From assembly GCA_947585885.1 (NCBI GenBank), contig CANPXI010000038.1:1-8608 (forward strand): a stretch of 8,608 nucleotides of DNA, in the 5' to 3' direction. Each line of letters opens with the position of its first letter. Positions within the stretch are counted from its first letter, which is position 1. This DNA is from an uncultured Bacilli bacterium. GTDB lineage: Bacteria > Bacillota_I > Bacilli_A > RF39 > UBA660. Below, one piece after another: positions 6,046 to 8,608 of the stretch. A program made the translations under genes and the position numbers. Under the pieces are notes generated by a model. The model did no database searches. It saw only the letters and a list, made by a program, of their open reading frames with translations, and was not told the DNA's origin.

Positions 6046-8526
6046 TCATAAACGACGACTAAGGTAACAAGTTAGTTGAGTATTTATACCGGTTACTGTG
6101 AAACGACGAGAAGCATGATCATAAGAACCTGTTGCATGATTTTCACAATAGATACTATAGTCTACGTTCGTAAGATATGTATTAACCGTAAAAACTGTTG
6201 ATAATGGTAAAGTTTTTCCTTTTACATCTTGATATTGAAGATATGGTTCACAAAAATCACATTTCAATGTAACTGTATATTCATAATCAGGTTGAACATA
6301 AGAACCTGCTAATGAGCAATTTGTAACTTTAGTTATATTACTTACTGTTACTGTTGTTCCTGATAGACTTCCACTTGCTCCTCCATCACATGTTACTGAT
6401 TGACCACTAAATGTATAATTTGAACTTGGACTTACTCCAGTAAATTTAACACTTCCTCCTATACTTCCTACATATTGACTTGATGTTCCTGTTCCATTGG
6501 TTACTGTTAATGTTACCTTTGGCATCATTACTACTGTACATGTATTATCTTTACTTACATTATTTATTGTTACTGTTGTTCCACTTATGCTTCCACTTGC
6601 TCCATTATTACATGTTACTGTTGCATTTGTTGCTGTATAGTTATTACTTGGATTTATTCCTGTGAATTGCACTGTTGCTCCTGTTAGTGATGTTGCATAT
6701 TTACTTGTTCCTCCTGTTCCGTTTGTTACATTTAGTGTTACCCTTGGTAATATTTTTCCTGTTAATGTACAGGTTGTATCTTGACTTACATTACTTACTG
6801 TTACTGTTGTTCCTGATAGACTTCCACTTGCTCCCCCATTACAACTTACTGATTGACCACTAAATGTATAATTTGTATTTGATGTTACATTGCTAAATGT
6901 TACTGTAGCATCCGTTAACTTTGAAGCTGTTATAGTTGATGTTGTTAAAGTTCCTATTTTTCCATTTGTTACATTTAACGTTACTTTTGGTAATGCTTTT
7001 ACTGTTATCGTACATCTATTATCTTGTTTTATATTGCTTATTGTTATCGTTCCATTACTGTTTACACTTCCATTTGCTTTTCCATCACAACTTACTGTTG
7101 CATCTGTTAATGTGTATCCATTATTTACTGTTACTTTAAATTCTGTTTGTCCTACTCTTCCTACTTTCTTACTTGCTGGTTGTGTTATTGTTGCTCCTTC
7201 ACTTGGATTTGCTACCATCTCTACTGTATATCCTTCTTTAAAGTCTACTGTACATGTTGTTGGTCCTGTCTTTCCATTTGTTATTTGTATTCCCTTATTA
7301 TCATCCCATGTCGCTGTTACTTCATTAGTACACTTTACTGTATTTACTATATATGTATTTTTATCTGGTGGTTCTTGTACTGGACTTCCATCTATTGTGT
7401 ATTTTACTATTGGTTCTGTCCCTTTACTATATATTATATATGGGTCACTCTTTGTTCCACTTCCTGTTATATTTAAATCACTTTCTAAATATATACTTGG
7501 TCTTATTCCTGATGAAGTCTCTTCATCTGTTACTTCTTTAATTCCTTCTTGTGTTATGTTATTTATTTCTGTATTATTTATTCCATAATAACTACTTTCT
7601 GGTTTTAAATATGATTCTGTTCCTCCTAATAATGTATATTCATATGTACTTATTAAGCCTATGTTTGCTGGAAATAATGTTGTTTCTATACATCCACTTT
7701 CACTACAATTAAAGTTTGTTGTTGGATATATATATTTTTCTTTATTTTCATCTAATCCATTATATATATTTGTTAGTGAAGTTTTTATTTCTGTCTTTTT
7801 ACTTGTTGCTCTTACTTCATTACTTATTACTTTTATTCCTTCTGTATAACTTCCTATTATTCTCCATAAGTTTTTAGTTTTATCATTATTTGTTGGATAT
7901 TGTAAATAGTTATGTTCTGTCTCTCCTCCATTTAAACATTTATCTTCTTTACAATTATTTTCTTCTTTTATTAGTTCTTTTATATTTTTTTCTTCTTCAT
8001 AGTTTAATGCATTATCTTTTTCTTCTATAATTTGACTATACCCATTTCTTACTGCTAATTCATTATAAGTGTATCCTCCATTTACTATGAATTCTACTTC
8101 CATTGTTTCTTCTGATTCTATTACTACTGTTATCGTTTTTTCATATATATCTTTTTTATCTTCATTTATTATTCCTGTTGGTTTCCATGATGTTGTATTT
8201 GCATAATATACATTTCCTCTTCCACTTTTTATTCTATACTCTAAATCATATCTACTATCTATTTCATTTAAACTTGTTATCTTTATTTTTACTACTTCTG
8301 TACTTCCTCCTGTTACTGTTACTGTTTTATTTTCTTGATCTACATTTTGACCATCTTCCGTACTTTGAATTTCTATTCCATATATTAATTCACTTACTAA
8401 CATTTCACTTGCATTATACTTTTCTGTATTTATTATAAATGCTGAATATGTTAATGATAAAGTCATACTTAACAATACTAATATACTAAAAAACATTATC
8501 TTTTTACTTCTTATTATTCTTTTCAT
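6046..8526 (-). CDS. Exported modular surface protein: TasA-like N-terminus, DUF6273-like domain, cysteine-pair repeats
   Basis: I cannot name this 826-residue protein. The start at 8526 is preferred over an in-frame ATG at 8559 because AAAGGA lies 7 bp upstream and the earlier start falls inside a hairpin. Residues 1-9 are basic and 10-32 hydrophobic, ending LTYSAF, which resembles SipW-type signal peptides of TasA/camelysin proteins. Residues 33-155 look like the beta-sandwich of that group (inference). Residues about 205-365 contain NLWRIIG, ANIGLIS and GIRPSIYLES, resembling DUF6273-type domains of gut Firmicutes but shortened. From about 372 to the end run beta-type repeats whose cysteines lie 24-26 apart: 399/425, 480/505, 562/586, 639/663, 713/737 and 794/820. 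Threonine, serine, asparagine and glycine dominate. There is no LPxTG, lipobox or C-terminal membrane segment, so it is either released or held by its N-terminus. The stop TGA is immediately followed by TAA. Role in adhesion or matrix is inference. Confidence 0.88.
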   Translation of the reverse strand: MKRIIRSKKIMFFSILVLLSMTLSLTYSAFIINTEKYNASEMLVSELIYGIEIQSTEDGQNVDQENKTVTVTGGSTEVVKIKITSLNEIDSRYDLEYRIKSGRGNVYYANTTSWKPTGIINEDKKDIYEKTITVVIESEETMEVEFIVNGGYTYNELAVRNGYSQIIEEKDNALNYEEEKNIKELIKEENNCKEDKCLNGGETEHNYLQYPTNNDKTKNLWRIIGSYTEGIKVISNEVRATSKKTEIKTSLTNIYNGLDENKEKYIYPTTNFNCSESGCIETTLFPANIGLISTYEYTLLGGTESYLKPESSYYGINNTEINNITQEGIKEVTDEETSSGIRPSIYLESDLNITGSGTKSDPYIIYSKGTEPIVKYTIDGSPVQEPPDKNTYIVNTVKCTNEVTATWDDNKGIQITNGKTGPTTCTVDFKEGYTVEMVANPSEGATITQPASKKVGRVGQTEFKVTVNNGYTLTDATVSCDGKANGSVNSNGTITISNIKQDNRCTITVKALPKVTLNVTNGKIGTLTTSTITASKLTDATVTFSNVTSNTNYTFSGQSVSCNGGASGSLSGTTVTVSNVSQDTTCTLTGKILPRVTLNVTNGTGGTSKYATSLTGATVQFTGINPSNNYTATNATVTCNNGASGSISGTTVTINNVSKDNTCTVVMMPKVTLTVTNGTGTSSQYVGSIGGSVKFTGVSPSSNYTFSGQSVTCDGGASGSLSGTTVTVSNITKVTNCSLAGSYVQPDYEYTVTLKCDFCEPYLQYQDVKGKTLPLSTVFTVNTYLTNVDYSIYCENHATGSYDHASRRFTVTGINTQLTCYLSRRL
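6338..6422. repeat. Direct DNA repeat, copy 1 (surface-protein repeat)
   Basis: This 85-bp stretch matches 6791-6875 at 81 of 85 positions counted by eye. It encodes the NYTFSGQSV...SGSLSGTTVTVSN segment of the last GG-type cysteine repeat. The offset of 453 bp is exactly 151 codons, two protein repeats, so a slip or recombination between copies would keep the frame. Confidence 0.9.
6791..6875. repeat. Direct DNA repeat, copy 2 (surface-protein repeat)
   Basis: This is the partner of 6338-6422, in the same orientation, with four mismatches clustered in the middle around the codons before and at the first cysteine. The intervening repeat (about 6514-6740) is related in protein sequence but more diverged in DNA. 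Confidence 0.9.
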
Positions 8527-8533
8527 ATTTATA

Positions 8534-8539
8534 TCCTTT
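8534..8539 (-). promoter_or_regulatory. Ribosome binding site deciding the surface-protein start
   Basis: AAAGGA on the minus strand lies 7 bp before the ATG at 8526. This favours that ATG over the in-frame upstream ATG at 8559, which would add 11 non-signal-like residues (MCFCHLRKDIN) encoded by the hairpin region. Confidence 0.75.
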
Positions 8540-8547
8540 CTTAAATG

Positions 8548-8583
8548 ACAAAAACACATAGAAAAAACTCTATGTGTTTTTGT
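8548..8583. terminator. Perfect 14-bp hairpin, likely terminator or leader attenuator
   Basis: ACAAAAACACATAG (8548-8561) pairs perfectly with CTATGTGTTTTTGT (8570-8583) around an 8-nt loop. The T-run sits in the distal part of the stem, so the structure could terminate transcription in either direction. It ends 21 bp before the surface-protein ATG, leaving no room for a promoter downstream. Either it terminates an upstream minus-strand gene (a minus-strand frame with TAA at 8587-8589 could end there) or it sits in the leader of the surface-protein mRNA. Confidence 0.7.
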
Positions 8584-8608
8584 GCATTAAAAAACTATGA
8601 GAGTTAGT

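Noticed and set aside
6046..6048. Possible use of TGA as tryptophan (Mycoplasma-type code), because the surface gene's TGA stop is followed directly by TAA
   Set aside because: Every conserved gene here reads full length with TGA as stop, and tryptophan positions such as NLWRIIG and HTWVLQ use TGG. The tandem stop alone is not evidence of recoding.
6338..6875. CRISPR array or insertion-sequence ends suggested by the repeated 85-bp segments
   Set aside because: The copies are in frame within a coding repeat protein, with no short repeat-spacer pattern, no inverted ends and no transposase.
6480..7588. Several plus-strand open frames, the longest of about 230 codons, opposite the surface-protein gene
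   Set aside because: They are rich in Leu/Val/Tyr runs expected from the reverse complement of Thr/Val/Asn/Ser repeats, lack ribosome binding sites and show no domain motifs. The minus-strand frame is continuous and has a signal peptide and repeats.
8103..8438. Plus-strand open frame of about 110 codons, mostly Leu/Phe/His
   Set aside because: Antisense shadow of the surface-protein N-terminal domain, with low-complexity composition and no start signals.
8527..8559. Longer surface-protein form starting at ATG 8559
   Set aside because: It would begin inside the hairpin arm, has no ribosome binding site, and adds MCFCHLRKDIN before an otherwise typical basic-hydrophobic signal sequence.
8584..8608. 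Start of a plus-strand gene at ATG 8597 (ATG AGA GTT AGT)
   Set aside because: Only four codons are visible and no ribosome binding site precedes the ATG, so it cannot be supported.

Overview
The window comes from a very AT-rich bacterium with standard-code genes. It has full-length reading frames with TGA not read as Trp, Trp encoded by TGG, and Shine-Dalgarno (SD) sequences before most genes. Obg, YqeG, YqeH, MutL and a full-length sigma-K point to a low-GC Firmicute (Bacilli/Clostridia grade) with sporulation ancestry, probably an uncultured host-associated lineage. That taxonomic placement is inference; no rRNA is present.

Layout. Positions 1-3301 (minus strand) hold a tight housekeeping cluster transcribed right to left: obg, a YqeG-type HAD phosphatase, yqeH, and the 5' part of mutL, which runs off the left edge. 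The genes overlap or sit 12-13 bp apart, and each SD lies over the preceding gene's stop region, so this reads as one operon. Obg and YqeH are ribosome-assembly GTPases; MutL is mismatch repair.

Positions 3363-4892 (minus) encode a 509-residue protein that I cannot name from homology. It is built of about six degenerate modules of about 75 residues. Each carries a 14-residue motif in the same register as region 4 of the neighbouring sigma factor. Its promoter, a TTGACA-17-TACAAT box with an extended -10, lies in the 97-bp gap shared with a divergent gene.

That divergent gene, 4990-5682 (plus), is a full-length sigma-K-like sporulation sigma factor. It keeps an N-terminal pro-sequence, is not split by any insertion, and has no recognisable SD. 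A bidirectional terminator separates it from a convergent small XRE/Cro-type regulator at 5708-5944 (minus).

Positions 6046-8526 (minus) encode an exported, repeat-rich surface protein of 826 residues. It has a SipW/TasA-like N-terminus, a degenerate DUF6273-like middle, and a string of beta-type repeats each carrying a cysteine pair about 25 residues apart. Two of the repeats are nearly identical in DNA. A perfect 14-bp hairpin lies 21 bp before its start codon, leaving almost no room for a promoter between them.

The parts most worth following up are the sigma-region-4-like repeat protein divergent from sigK, the sigK translation start, and the modular cysteine-repeat surface protein with its leader hairpin.
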